Shown: positions 47,558 to 57,530, numbered from the stretch's first letter. The stretch: 64,000 bases of DNA from a bacterium SCSIO 12643 (GCA_024398135.1 CP073750.1:1364001-1428000); one strand, 5' to 3'. Notes: generated by a model from the sequence alone, not told the origin. A program made the numbers and translations.

Positions 47558-47588
47558 TTGATTAGCACTATAAAAAGTAGTACTTTTG
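47558..47588 (+). promoter_or_regulatory. Candidate Bacteroidota promoter for the GT5 gene
   Basis: A ttg at 47558-47560 and tacttttg at 47581-47588 are separated by 20 bp, one of the best fits in the window to the TTG-N19..21-TAnnTTTG promoter. The transcript would start near 47595 and include a ggagagaagg ribosome-site-like stretch before the ATG at 47628. Confidence 0.55.
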
Positions 47589-47627
47589 TGCGAATTTTTA
47601 CGGAGAGAAGGATAATAAAGCAATTTT

Positions 47628-48452
47628 ATGAGTAAAGTAAAAGTCTTGTACGTTTCGCAAGAAATCACACCGTATGTACCGGAAAGCGAAATGTCAACCT
47701 TAGGAAGATTCCTCCCTCAGAGAATGATGGAGAAAGGAATGGAAATCAGAACATTCATGCCCCGATTTGGAAAAATCAACACACGAAGACATCAACTGCA
47801 TGAAGTGATTCGTTTATCTGGTATCAATTTAGTAGTAAACGATATTGATCATCCCTTAATCATCAAAGTTGCTTCAATTCAACCTGCACGTATGCAAGTT
47901 TATTTTATCGATAATGAAGAGTATTTTCAAAGAAAGGCTTTTTTAATTGATGAAGTGGGTGAGGCATTCCCAGACAACGATGAACGTTCTATTTTCTTCG
48001 TTAAAGGAGTGTTGGAAACTGTAAAAAAATTGGGATGGTCTCCTGATATTATCCATTGTCATGGATGGATGGCTTCTTTGTTGCCGGTTTATCTAAAAAC
48101 AATGTATAAAGATGACCCATTATTCAATGAAAGCAAGATTGTATATTCTGCTTTTAGTGATATTCCTAATGGAGATTTAGATAAAGATCTTAAATCTAAA
48201 CTTAAACATGATGATATTGCTGATGATATCTTAAAACATTTGGATACGGTATCATATGATGGTCTTCACAAAACAGCAATTGATTTATCAGATGCTATTG
48301 TTATTGGAGATCAAGGATTAAGTGAAGATGTTCAATCATATATTGATTCAAAAGATTGTCCAAGCTTAGTACACGAGGGAGATCCTGATGAATACGCTGA
48401 GCCTTTTGAAAAACTATACGATGAAATTTTAGATAAAGTTACCATTGAGTAA
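47628..48452 (+). CDS. Glycogen/starch synthase catalytic-domain (GT5) protein, N-terminal half only
   Basis: The protein matches the GT5 N-terminal (acceptor) domain of glycogen synthase GlgA: VLYVSQEITPYV at the start, LGRFLPQRMMEKGMEIRTFMPRFG, and the IIHCHGWMASLLPVYLKTMY motif. It stops at 274 residues, where GlgA would continue into the ADP-glucose-binding GT1 domain of about 200 more residues. A true synthase is therefore unlikely unless a partner supplies the donor domain. It sits divergently from panC and upstream of DUF4270, an order I recall in many Bacteroidota. Confidence 0.85.
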   Translation: MSKVKVLYVSQEITPYVPESEMSTLGRFLPQRMMEKGMEIRTFMPRFGKINTRRHQLHEVIRLSGINLVVNDIDHPLIIKVASIQPARMQVYFIDNEEYFQRKAFLIDEVGEAFPDNDERSIFFVKGVLETVKKLGWSPDIIHCHGWMASLLPVYLKTMYKDDPLFNESKIVYSAFSDIPNGDLDKDLKSKLKHDDIADDILKHLDTVSYDGLHKTAIDLSDAIVIGDQGLSEDVQSYIDSKDCPSLVHEGDPDEYAEPFEKLYDEILDKVTIE

Positions 48453-48498
48453 TATTTATCTTTATTCATAGTTATTCATAACACCAGTTATTCAGAAT

Positions 48499-49821
48499 AT
48501 GCGTATAGCATTAATCATTTGTTCAGTTTTTCTGACATTACTAAGCACCTCCTGTAGAAAAGGCGAACTCATCGGAAGAGAAGTCCAGGTTGGAGATAAT
48601 GATGTGCTTCTGTTAACAACAGACAGTTTTCACATTAGTGCACGTACCATTGAAGCGGAACGAGAGCGTACGGACGAGCGTTTCGTTGGAATGCTGGGAG
48701 CATATAAAGACCCAACATTTGGAACCAGTGTAATTTCATACATCTCGCAATATAATTTGGAACAAGAAGGCTTTACCTTTCCTTCAGATGCAGTTTTCGA
48801 TTCTGCCTTTGTTTCTTTTAGATTAACAGGTGGGTATAGAGAAAAAGATTTAGATGCTGAAGTAAAGTCTTTGATGCATTTTCAAGTATTTGAATTGGCC
48901 GAAGACATCTTATTGGATAACATTTACTATTCAGATGAAAAGACAAAGGTTAAACCTAATTTAATTGGTGAATACAATGGCTTTGTGGGCCTTTTTGATA
49001 GTGTTTACGTAGATGGAGTTGCACAACCTCCGCAAATAAGAATACGACTAGATGATCTATGGGGTGAAAACCTTATGACCACTGACTCTGCTAATTTTGA
49101 AACCAACGAGGCTTTTGTTCAGTACATGAAAGGCTTAAAAATCATGCCTATTCAAACCAATCAAACAAATAGTAATGGAGCAGTATTCTATTTTAACCCT
49201 CTAAGTGGGTTTACCAATATCACGCTACATTATCATACAAATAGCGACACCACTAAGTTTAGTTTTATCACATCAAGTTTAACGGCTAATTATTCTACTT
49301 ACGAACATGATTATGCCAATTCTGCTATTGCTAATATTCTAGACGATACTGCCGCTGGAAGCGAGAAATTATACCTTCAGGCTACAATTGGCACGGATAT
49401 TCAGATTGAATTAAAAGACATTGCTGCTAAATTTGCTCAAGATCCTAAGGTTATTAATCTCGCTGAGCTTTATATTCCGGTGGATACAAATGAACCATAT
49501 TATCCATTAGAAAAATTATCGGTGAGTAGAAAGCTGGAAAATGGAACTGCTGAATTTCTACCTGATCAGGTAGAAACAGGGGATCGTGTCATTGATGGTT
49601 CTTTTGATGCGGAAAATTCAAGGTACAGGTTCAGAATTACGCAATATGTGCAAGAAATAATACAAAATTATACTCCAGGCAGTAATCAATCGGAAATTCT
49701 TTTGATTAGTCCGTTTGGGAATAATACTTTAGCAAACAGATCAGTTGTCAACGGGCCCCGACCTAACAGTCCAGATGCTGATCAGTTGAAAATTGTAATA
49801 ACATATACCCCCCTAAAATAG
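48499..49821 (+). CDS. DUF4270 family lipoprotein
   Basis: A 440-residue lipoprotein (signal ends at LLSTSC) of the DUF4270 family, beta-rich and exported. The TDERFVGMLGAYKDPTFGTSVISYISQY and DAVFDSAFVSFRL segments are typical of the family. It is often found between the short glycogen-synthase-like gene and glmS in Bacteroidota, as here, but its function is unknown. The stop is 6 bp before glmS, so the two are probably co-transcribed. Confidence 0.87.
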   Translation: MRIALIICSVFLTLLSTSCRKGELIGREVQVGDNDVLLLTTDSFHISARTIEAERERTDERFVGMLGAYKDPTFGTSVISYISQYNLEQEGFTFPSDAVFDSAFVSFRLTGGYREKDLDAEVKSLMHFQVFELAEDILLDNIYYSDEKTKVKPNLIGEYNGFVGLFDSVYVDGVAQPPQIRIRLDDLWGENLMTTDSANFETNEAFVQYMKGLKIMPIQTNQTNSNGAVFYFNPLSGFTNITLHYHTNSDTTKFSFITSSLTANYSTYEHDYANSAIANILDDTAAGSEKLYLQATIGTDIQIELKDIAAKFAQDPKVINLAELYIPVDTNEPYYPLEKLSVSRKLENGTAEFLPDQVETGDRVIDGSFDAENSRYRFRITQYVQEIIQNYTPGSNQSEILLISPFGNNTLANRSVVNGPRPNSPDADQLKIVITYTPLK

Positions 49822-49827
49822 AACGAT

Positions 49828-51672
49828 ATGTGTGGAATTGTAGGTTATTTGGGTCATCGAGAAGCATACCCAATTTTAATAAAAGGATTACAAAGACTCG
49901 AATACCGAGGTTATGACAGTGCTGGAGTTGCACTTGGAACACCCCAACACATCGAAGTCATTAAAAAGAAGGGTAAAGTTGCTGATTTGGAAGAAGAAGC
50001 CAAGTCAAAAAACACTTCAGGAAAAATTGGAATAGGTCATACAAGATGGGCCACCCATGGCGTTCCCAATGACATCAATTCTCACCCACATTTTTCTGAG
50101 TCCGAGAATTTAGTTCTGATTCACAATGGCATTATTGAAAATTATGATGCTTTAAAACAAGAGTTGATATCCAGAGGATACTCTTTTAAAAGTGATACCG
50201 ATACTGAGGTACTTGTTAATTTCATTGAAGAAATTAAGAAAGTTGAGAATACCGACCTGGAAAATGCTGTTCAAATTGCTTTAACACAAGTTGTTGGTGC
50301 ATATGCAATTGCAGTAATGGAAAAAGGTGTTTTAGACGGGATGGTTTTAGCTAAAAAAGGAAGCCCGATGGTAGTTGGAATTGGTGAAAACGAATTCTTT
50401 GTTGCATCGGATGCATCTCCTTTCTTAGAATACACTAAAGATGCCGTTTACCTGGATGACGAAGAAATGGCTGTTATCAAAATAGGTGAAGGTATTAGCA
50501 TTAAAACAATTCATGGCAATGAATTTATTGATCCAAATATTCAAAAACTTCAACTCAACCTTGAAGCTATTGAAAAAGGCGGATTTGATCATTTCATGCT
50601 AAAAGAAATATATGAGCAACCAAAATCTATCCGTGACACCCTGAGAGGGCGTATGCTGGTAGATGAAGGCATCATTGCGATGGCCGGCTTCCAGGAATAT
50701 GAAGCTAAATTCATGAATGCCCGTAGAATCATTATCATTGGTTGCGGAACTTCATGGCATGCTGGACTTGTCGCGGAATACCTCTTTGAACAATATGCGA
50801 GAATACCAGTTGAAGTTGAATATGCTTCAGAGTTTAGATACCGTGATCCAATTATCAACGAAGATGATGTCGTTATCGCCATTTCGCAATCAGGTGAAAC
50901 AGCAGATACATTAGCTGCGATTGAACTCGCTAAAGAACGAGGTGCCACAATTTTTGGGATTTGCAACGTGGTAGGATCCACAATCGCTCGTACAGCACAC
51001 GCTGGAGCATACACACATGCTGGTCCTGAAATCGGTGTGGCTTCCACCAAAGCCTTCTCATCTCAAGTTGCAGTTCTAACATTAATGGCTCTTCATTTAG
51101 GTCATAAAAAAGGAACAATAACAAATTCGCAATTCCACGAATTGCTTACAGAATTAGATAATATTCCAAACAAAATTGAGAAGATGTTGGAATCAGATGA
51201 TCAGGTACTGGAGATCACTGAGAAATATAGCAACATGGCCAACTTCCTTTATTTAGGAAGAGGTGTAAACTTCCCCGTTGCGTTAGAGGGCGCTTTAAAG
51301 CTTAAGGAAATATCATATATCCATGCTGAAGGTTATCCTGCTGCGGAAATGAAACACGGTCCTATTGCTTTAATTGACCAAAGCATGCCTGTCGTGGTTA
51401 TTGCGAATCAAGGGTCACAATACGAAAAAATCGTAAGCAATGTTCAGGAAATCAAAGCTCGTGATGGGAACATTATAGCGATTGTAACCGAAGGTGACAC
51501 CACGTTGAAAAACTTAGCAAATTTCTGTATTGAAATTCCTCAAACGGAAGAAGCTTTAACACCTCTGATTACAACTATTCCATTACAATTATTATCCTAT
51601 CACATTGCGGTGTATAGAGGTTGTAACGTTGACCAACCTAGAAATCTTGCAAAATCTGTAACGGTCGAATAA
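49828..51672 (+). CDS. glmS: Glutamine--fructose-6-phosphate aminotransferase (isomerising)
   Basis: GlmS makes glucosamine-6-phosphate from fructose-6-phosphate and glutamine, feeding peptidoglycan and LPS. It has the N-terminal nucleophile Cys2 (MCGIVGYLGHR), the GHTRWATHG and HNGIIENYD motifs of the glutaminase domain, then two SIS domains with CGTSWHAGL, SQSGETADT and the C-terminal NLAKSVTVE. At 614 residues it is complete. No glmS ribozyme or obvious leader structure precedes it; the gap to DUF4270 is only 6 bp. Confidence 0.97.
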   Translation: MCGIVGYLGHREAYPILIKGLQRLEYRGYDSAGVALGTPQHIEVIKKKGKVADLEEEAKSKNTSGKIGIGHTRWATHGVPNDINSHPHFSESENLVLIHNGIIENYDALKQELISRGYSFKSDTDTEVLVNFIEEIKKVENTDLENAVQIALTQVVGAYAIAVMEKGVLDGMVLAKKGSPMVVGIGENEFFVASDASPFLEYTKDAVYLDDEEMAVIKIGEGISIKTIHGNEFIDPNIQKLQLNLEAIEKGGFDHFMLKEIYEQPKSIRDTLRGRMLVDEGIIAMAGFQEYEAKFMNARRIIIIGCGTSWHAGLVAEYLFEQYARIPVEVEYASEFRYRDPIINEDDVVIAISQSGETADTLAAIELAKERGATIFGICNVVGSTIARTAHAGAYTHAGPEIGVASTKAFSSQVAVLTLMALHLGHKKGTITNSQFHELLTELDNIPNKIEKMLESDDQVLEITEKYSNMANFLYLGRGVNFPVALEGALKLKEISYIHAEGYPAAEMKHGPIALIDQSMPVVVIANQGSQYEKIVSNVQEIKARDGNIIAIVTEGDTTLKNLANFCIEIPQTEEALTPLITTIPLQLLSYHIAVYRGCNVDQPRNLAKSVTVE

Positions 51673-51678
51673 TCTTAT

Positions 51679-52101
51679 TTATTCGGCCCACATAAACGCC
51701 TGACTGTTTGGAGAAAATTTGTCGAGGTTTTTGGTTGCAATAATTGCGATGATATCGCTTACCACTAAAAAACCAAAACCTCCTCCAAGCGTAAGGGTGT
51801 AGATGATAGGTACCTTAGTGGCTGTCCCCAGATATAATCTATGCACACCAAACACTCCGAGGGTTACTGCCAGTGTTATCGCAATAAACTTTTTTCTTTT
51901 GATTTCTTTATCAGTACCTGAGATTCCGGTCAATTCGGATACCAGACCTAACTCAATCCCATTCTCTATTTCTTCGTATGAAAACACAGACTCCTCCTCA
52001 ATTCCAGCATAATCTGGGAGGTTATATTCAATGGTTACAGCTTTAACAAGGTTAACCCCATATACCGAGATCATTAATGTAACAATTAAGGCCCACCTCA
52101 T
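51679..52101 (-). CDS. TM2 domain membrane protein
   Basis: A 140-residue protein with an N-terminal signal or first helix (ALIVTLMISVYGVNLVKA), an acidic soluble segment (about 30-70) and a C-terminal TM2 domain: KKFIAITLAVTLGVFGVHRLYLGTATKVPIIYTLTLGGGFGFLVVSDIIAI, with the G-x-F-G-x-H-R-x-Y-L-G signature. TM2 proteins have no established enzymatic role. Its start overlaps the preceding S41 protease stop by 4 bases, so it is translationally coupled to the protease. It converges on glmS with a 6-bp gap. Confidence 0.82.
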   Translation of the reverse strand: MRWALIVTLMISVYGVNLVKAVTIEYNLPDYAGIEEESVFSYEEIENGIELGLVSELTGISGTDKEIKRKKFIAITLAVTLGVFGVHRLYLGTATKVPIIYTLTLGGGFGFLVVSDIIAIIATKNLDKFSPNSQAFMWAE

Positions 52102-53732
52102 TTCACTAACACTAATTTAGTATCAGTTTCTACAGCTTTTAAAACCGTTGGGTCGTCACTATTCCAAATCGGATAAAAACCCTCATCATTCCAGATATTT
52201 CTGGCAATGTAAGCCTTTAATCTTTTACGAATTAATTTCTCAGAACGATCAAATCCCGCTGACTCATAAAGTATTCCTTCTTTTTCTGCATAAGCTATCA
52301 TTTCTTTAATCAGCTTATCGGTCACTTTAAATTGTGATATGTACTTTTCAGGAGTACCATAAGAATTCAATTCTTGCCTGTGTTGATCAGCATAATTAAA
52401 AGCAAAATCGTAAATAATACCCGAGTACACTAACTGATTCAAATATCCAGAGCCTTGTGTGGTATCAATTGGAACAAAAATATCGGGGATAATTCCTCCG
52501 CTCCCATAGACTTTTCTCCCATTGTCAGTAGTAAAAAATACCGAATCAACAATTTCAATACTATCCTTCGACAACATCTCTCCATTCTGATATCTATGAT
52601 AGTATTCCTCATTGTATTGTTTTACTCCATCATCATAGGGTTTTTGAATACACCTTCCAGATGGCGTATAATACCTGGCTATAGTTAAGCGCGTTGCAGA
52701 ACCATTAGGCCACATAGTTTGTTCTTGAACTAAACCTTTTCCAAAAGATCTTCTCCCCACAATAACACCACGATCGTGATCCTGTATTGCTCCAGCAAAA
52801 ATTTCACTTGCTGAAGCTGAACTCTCATCGATTAAAACCACCAATTCCATATTAGGGTATATCGCATTATCTTTAGCGAAGACATCGGTTTTATTCCGTG
52901 CCTTTCCTTCTGTGTATACCAGTAATTCCCCTTTATCAAAGAATGCTTCCAACATATTGGTCGCGGCATGCATATAACCTCCACCATTACCGCGTAAATC
53001 CACAATTAACTTTTTCATCCCTTGGCGATTTAACTTTCTTACACCATCAAAAAACTCATCAGTTGTATTTGAACCAAAACGATCTACTTTAATTAAACCC
53101 GTAGTGTCGTTTATCATATAATTCGCACTCACACTATGAATAGGAATCTTATCTCTTGTGATCGTAAACTTGGTTTCTTGTCCTCCTTTTCTTAACACCG
53201 TAACATCTACCTTAGTACCTTTTTCCCCTTTTAATAATTTCAATACGGTTCGGTTTCTTACCCCAACTCCGGCAATCAACGAGTCATTCACCTTAGTAAT
53301 ACGATCCCCTGCTCGAATTCCCACCTTTTCAGACGGACCACCAACAATTGGATCAATAACTACCAAAGTATCTTTCTGAATATTAAATTGAATTCCAATT
53401 CCATCAAAATTCCCATCCAATGGTTCATTCATCTCAGCAAACTCATCCGGGGTGATATAGTAAGAATGGGGATCCAACTCTTGTAACAGGTTCTTCACTG
53501 TAGTATTGATCAACTTATCTTTACTCACCTGATCCACATACTCCGCATCGATATAATTGAGTAACTCACTCAACATGTCAAAGTTCTTTGATGAAGAAGA
53601 GGTGTTTTTTTCAAAAGACATTTGAGAAGGGGTGTCATTTAAACTACCTATAAAATATCCTATAGCCAAAGAAACTCCAATTGCGATTGGAACATATAGT
53701 TTCCAACTATTATTCTGCTGCGTACCGTCCAT
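52098..53732 (-). CDS. S41 family C-terminal processing peptidase
   Basis: A second Prc/CtpA-type protease, 544 residues, with an N-terminal membrane segment (VPIAIGVSLAIGYFIGSL), PDZ domain (about 90-180: GGPSEKVGIRAGDRITKVNDSLI) and catalytic serine/lysine core (IDESSASASEIFAGA and RRSFGKGLVQEQ). It differs from the paralogue at 33095-34756 in lacking its Lys/Glu-rich tail. A minus-strand TAnnTTTG match (53748-53741) lies about 9 bases from the start, which would give a nearly leaderless transcript. The TM2 gene follows with a 4-base overlap. Confidence 0.93.
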   Translation of the reverse strand: MDGTQQNNSWKLYVPIAIGVSLAIGYFIGSLNDTPSQMSFEKNTSSSSKNFDMLSELLNYIDAEYVDQVSKDKLINTTVKNLLQELDPHSYYITPDEFAEMNEPLDGNFDGIGIQFNIQKDTLVVIDPIVGGPSEKVGIRAGDRITKVNDSLIAGVGVRNRTVLKLLKGEKGTKVDVTVLRKGGQETKFTITRDKIPIHSVSANYMINDTTGLIKVDRFGSNTTDEFFDGVRKLNRQGMKKLIVDLRGNGGGYMHAATNMLEAFFDKGELLVYTEGKARNKTDVFAKDNAIYPNMELVVLIDESSASASEIFAGAIQDHDRGVIVGRRSFGKGLVQEQTMWPNGSATRLTIARYYTPSGRCIQKPYDDGVKQYNEEYYHRYQNGEMLSKDSIEIVDSVFFTTDNGRKVYGSGGIIPDIFVPIDTTQGSGYLNQLVYSGIIYDFAFNYADQHRQELNSYGTPEKYISQFKVTDKLIKEMIAYAEKEGILYESAGFDRSEKLIRKRLKAYIARNIWNDEGFYPIWNSDDPTVLKAVETDTKLVLVK

Positions 53733-54147
53733 AATTAAAGCAAATTTAAACCTGTTAAGAAAACAAACACCAACTTTACTGCCCAGTTTATTCGAAATCC
53801 TCTATGGAATAACAAGTAAAAAAAGCATTTTTAAGCATTATAAAACACATTTTAACTCACCAGCCAAATATTATTCTTTTACTTTAATTATTTGGTCATA
53901 TATTTTAAATATTAAATCATTACCGAAAAACGGAATGAAAAACTTTAAGATTTCTTAACACAACTCATTTTTAAGTGTTAAATTTTGCCTCTCAAACTGA
54001 AAAAACACCGCTTGTAAGGATGTTAATCAGCTTGAAACTATATGCTAAATGTGATGGAAACTATTCCTTTTAAGTAAGGGCGGCTGTTGAGAAATCAACA
54101 AAACAGGGGTTCTACCCCACTATTATTGTAACAATTAAATCTATGCT
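53733..54147. other. AT-rich intergenic region with SusC leader
   Basis: 415 bp lie between the divergent S41 protease and SusC genes. The first part holds minus-strand promoter-like sequence, and the middle is AT-rich with no feature I recognise. A near-match to the -7 box (taaattttg) lies near 53979. The last 65 bp carry two consecutive hairpins listed separately. No gene of convincing composition is present. Confidence 0.5.
54085..54118 (+). promoter_or_regulatory. Two consecutive hairpins in the susC 5' leader
   Basis: Hairpin one is tgttga-gaaa-tcaaca (6-bp stem, GNRA-type loop, 54085-54100). Hairpin two is ggggt-tct-acccc (5-bp stem, 54106-54118). Both lie just before the susC start codon at 54148 with no T-run, so they are not a terminator. 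They could modulate mRNA stability or translation. I could not assign them to a known riboswitch class. Confidence 0.45.
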
Positions 54148-57100
54148 ATGAGGAACAAAAACTATTTTTTGTTATTTGTCGGGTTGCTATTTGCCTCGAT
54201 ATCGTTTGCTCAGGTCACGGTAAAGGGTACCGTAACTGACAAACAGGACAACTCTCCACTTCCTGGGGTTACGGTTGTCATTCAAAACACTACAAAGGGT
54301 ACCGTTACCGATATTAATGGTAAATATGAAATCCAACTGGATTCACTTGGACAAACACTTGAATTCAAATTCGTTGGTATGGAAACAGTGGCTATGGTCG
54401 CAACCAGTAATACGGTTAACGTTGGAATGAGTGCTGGTGTCAACCTAGAAGCTGTAACGGTTACGGCATTAGGTCTGGAAGTAGATAAGGACAAGGTGGG
54501 TTCTGCACAATCTACAATTGACGGAGCTGCCCTTCAGGACAATGGCGAAACCAGATTGATCAACAATATGTCTGGTAAAACCGCTGGTGTAAATATTATT
54601 CAATCTACCGGTGATCCGGGTGCTGGTTCTAAAATTCAAATTAGAGGTGCCAGTTCTATTACTGGAGACAACCAACCATTAGTTATTATTGATGGTGTTC
54701 CTATGGACAATGGTTCGTACAGTGGAGCTGGTTCAAACTACGTTGGTTCCGGTGGTGGTGTAACACAACAATCTCGTTTAAATGATTTAAATCCAAATGA
54801 CATTGAAAGCATGGAAGTTATTCGTGGTGCTTCTGCTGCAGCATTATGGGGTTCTCGTGCTTTGAATGGTGTGATTGTGATTACCACTAAAAAAGGTAAA
54901 CAAGGTGCTCAAAAAACATTTGATGTTAGAATCAACTCAGCTGTTGCTTTTGACCAGGTAAACCGTAAAATCGATTTAAATGAATCCTATGGTCAGGGGG
55001 TTTCTATGCTTCACTTAGATAATTCAAACACTGGTTTCACCAGAGCTTTATCATGGGGTGATAGAATCGCAGACAGAAAAGGTGGCGCAGATGATTTTAT
55101 CACAGATCCTAATGCAGCTGGGTATAATGGGTACTTTATTGACAATGTTTCCGGAAACAAATACTACGCTACTGCGGATGGGGATTCTGCAAATCCTCAC
55201 GGAGGAAAAAACAGCAGAGATATTTATAGTCCATATGATCAACTTTTCAAAACTGGGGTAACCTTTGACAACTCTGTAAGTATTAGCTCAGGTGGTCCAA
55301 AAGGAACGGTTTATTTCAGTGTAAGTGATCTAAACCAAAATGGTATTATTATCGCGAATAGTAACTACAGAAAGAACACCGTTAGATTAAGCGGTTCTAG
55401 TAGACTAAATGATAAATGGAATGTAAGCGGTAGTGGTCAATACATCAAAACCTCTTCAAACCGTGTTCAAATGGGATCTAACCTTAATGGATTATTCTTA
55501 GGTGGGTTACGTAACCCTGCTGATTTTAACATGGAAGACTATGAAGGTACTTACTATGGTGCTGATGGTTCAATTAACAAAAATGTACCACGTGCATTTA
55601 GAAATCAATTGGGTAAAAATCCTGGATATGGTTATGACAACCCTCTTTGGATGATGAGAAGATCTCCTTCTTCAGCAAATGTTAATAGAATGATTGGTAA
55701 AGGTGAAATCACTTACAGTCCAATGTCATGGTTAAGCGTTACTGCTCGTGGGGGATGGGATTTCTACACTGACCAAAGAGATGATTACTTCCATCCTTAC
55801 TCTTCCGGAGAAAACAATGGAGGTAGATACGCAAAAGAAAAATACTCTTATTTACAATTAAATGGAGACATCTTCGCTCGTGGAACTTTCAAATTAAATG
55901 ATGACTCTAAGTTAAATGCGTTAGTTGGATTTAACGTAAATGACAGAAGAGACAATACCATTTCTTCTGATGCGAGAACATTCATCAATCCATTCGCACC
56001 ACCATTATTAAATAATGCTGATCCAGCAACAGTTGCGAGTGTAAACAATACTACAAGAATTCTTACCAATGGATATTATGGTACTTTCGGTTTTAGTTTC
56101 TGGGATGAGTTATTCGTTGACCTGACAGGTAGATACGATATCTCTTCTACTTTACCAGAAGATAACATGGGTGTATTCTACCCTGGATTAAGTGTTGCTT
56201 ACCAATTAAACAAATACTTACCAAAATCTATGTTTGTTAAGGTAAGAGGTGCTATTGGTCAGGTAGGTCGTACTCCAACCGAGTATACTTTAAGAACAGG
56301 TTTATATTCTCCAACAAACAGCTTAACAGCTGTTGAGCAATTTGGTTATTCTGATGGTTGGGGGTCTGCAATCTTCCCTTCTGGATACGGTGGTGGATTT
56401 GCGCTTTCTTCAAACGCAGGAAATCCAAACTTAAAACCTGAAATTAAAACTGAATGGGAATTAGGTTTTGATTCTCGTTTCTTAAATGGAAGAGCATATG
56501 CTAATTTCACATACTACAACAATGAGACGAAAGATTTATTACTTTCTGTTGATGTAGCACACTCAACTGGTTTTGGATATCAAGAGTCTAATGCAGCTAG
56601 AATTACTAACCAGGGTGTTGAAATCGAAGTTGGTGGTATCGCAATGAAGAAAGAAAACTTCCAATGGTCTATTGATGGAAACTTCACACGTAACAAAAAC
56701 GAAGTTGTTGAAATCAGTGGTGTTGACAATGTATTCTTAGGTGGTTTTACCGATGGTAGTTCAAGAGCTGTTGTTGGTCACCAATTAGGTGTTCTTTACG
56801 GATCTAAATGGGAACGAGATGAATCTGGAAACCAGGTGTTAGATGCAAACGGATTCCCTGTAATGGCAGCGGATAACGGAGTAATTGGTGATCCAAACCC
56901 TGATTTCCGTTTTGGTATTGGTAACACATTCAAATACAAAAACTGGGAAGCATACATCTTATTTGATGCGGCTGTAGGTATGGATATGTGGAATGGTACT
57001 AAAGGTGCATTGGCTTTCTTCGGTAGAGCTGGGTACACTGATGTTACTACTACTGTTTCTGCTTCAGATGCTGCTTCTCTGGTTAACTTCGATGGAGTTA

Positions 57101-57513
57101 CTGTTGAAGATTACTACCCTTATGCTAAAAATGCGGATGGTTCTTACACGATTCGTGGTGAAGTTAAAAACTTCGGTGGCGGTAATGTAATCGTTGACGA
57201 GTCCTGGTACTTAAACGGACCTGGTAGTGGATTCACTGGTCCATCTGAGCAATTCGTTGAAGATGGTAGCTGGTACAGAATCCGCGAAGTAAGAATTGCG
57301 TATACATTGAGAAAAGAAAAAATGAATGGTTTCTTAGGATTACAACAAATCAAATTCTACGGAACAGTTAACAATGCTTTCTTGTTTACTTCTTACACCG
57401 GAAATGACCCAGATCAAACTTTGACTGGTGCTGGAAACAATGGTTTCGGATTAGATTATTTCCAAAACCCATCAACCAGAACTTACAGATTTGGTGTTAA
57501 TATTTCATTTTAA
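54148..57513 (+). CDS. SusC/RagA family TonB-linked outer membrane protein
   Basis: A TonB-dependent importer of 1121 residues that takes up an oligosaccharide, peptide or other large substrate with its SusD partner. After the signal peptide (ending SFAQV) there is a CarboxypepD_reg-like domain (VKGTVTDKQDNSPLPGVTVVIQ), the plug with QIRGASSITGDNQPLVIIDGVP and the SusC signature EVIRGASAAALWGSRALNGVIVITTKKG, and a 22-strand-type barrel ending in the C-terminal aromatic FGVNISF. No glycoside hydrolase or regulator is adjacent, so the substrate is unknown. Confidence 0.96.
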   Translation: MRNKNYFLLFVGLLFASISFAQVTVKGTVTDKQDNSPLPGVTVVIQNTTKGTVTDINGKYEIQLDSLGQTLEFKFVGMETVAMVATSNTVNVGMSAGVNLEAVTVTALGLEVDKDKVGSAQSTIDGAALQDNGETRLINNMSGKTAGVNIIQSTGDPGAGSKIQIRGASSITGDNQPLVIIDGVPMDNGSYSGAGSNYVGSGGGVTQQSRLNDLNPNDIESMEVIRGASAAALWGSRALNGVIVITTKKGKQGAQKTFDVRINSAVAFDQVNRKIDLNESYGQGVSMLHLDNSNTGFTRALSWGDRIADRKGGADDFITDPNAAGYNGYFIDNVSGNKYYATADGDSANPHGGKNSRDIYSPYDQLFKTGVTFDNSVSISSGGPKGTVYFSVSDLNQNGIIIANSNYRKNTVRLSGSSRLNDKWNVSGSGQYIKTSSNRVQMGSNLNGLFLGGLRNPADFNMEDYEGTYYGADGSINKNVPRAFRNQLGKNPGYGYDNPLWMMRRSPSSANVNRMIGKGEITYSPMSWLSVTARGGWDFYTDQRDDYFHPYSSGENNGGRYAKEKYSYLQLNGDIFARGTFKLNDDSKLNALVGFNVNDRRDNTISSDARTFINPFAPPLLNNADPATVASVNNTTRILTNGYYGTFGFSFWDELFVDLTGRYDISSTLPEDNMGVFYPGLSVAYQLNKYLPKSMFVKVRGAIGQVGRTPTEYTLRTGLYSPTNSLTAVEQFGYSDGWGSAIFPSGYGGGFALSSNAGNPNLKPEIKTEWELGFDSRFLNGRAYANFTYYNNETKDLLLSVDVAHSTGFGYQESNAARITNQGVEIEVGGIAMKKENFQWSIDGNFTRNKNEVVEISGVDNVFLGGFTDGSSRAVVGHQLGVLYGSKWERDESGNQVLDANGFPVMAADNGVIGDPNPDFRFGIGNTFKYKNWEAYILFDAAVGMDMWNGTKGALAFFGRAGYTDVTTTVSASDAASLVNFDGVTVEDYYPYAKNADGSYTIRGEVKNFGGGNVIVDESWYLNGPGSGFTGPSEQFVEDGSWYRIREVRIAYTLRKEKMNGFLGLQQIKFYGTVNNAFLFTSYTGNDPDQTLTGAGNNGFGLDYFQNPSTRTYRFGVNISF

Positions 57514-57530
57514 TTAAAAGAGAGAGAATT

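Noticed and set aside
50589-51050. Minus-strand 153-codon frame inside glmS
   Set aside because: Fully contained in the well-supported glmS gene and without any family resemblance.
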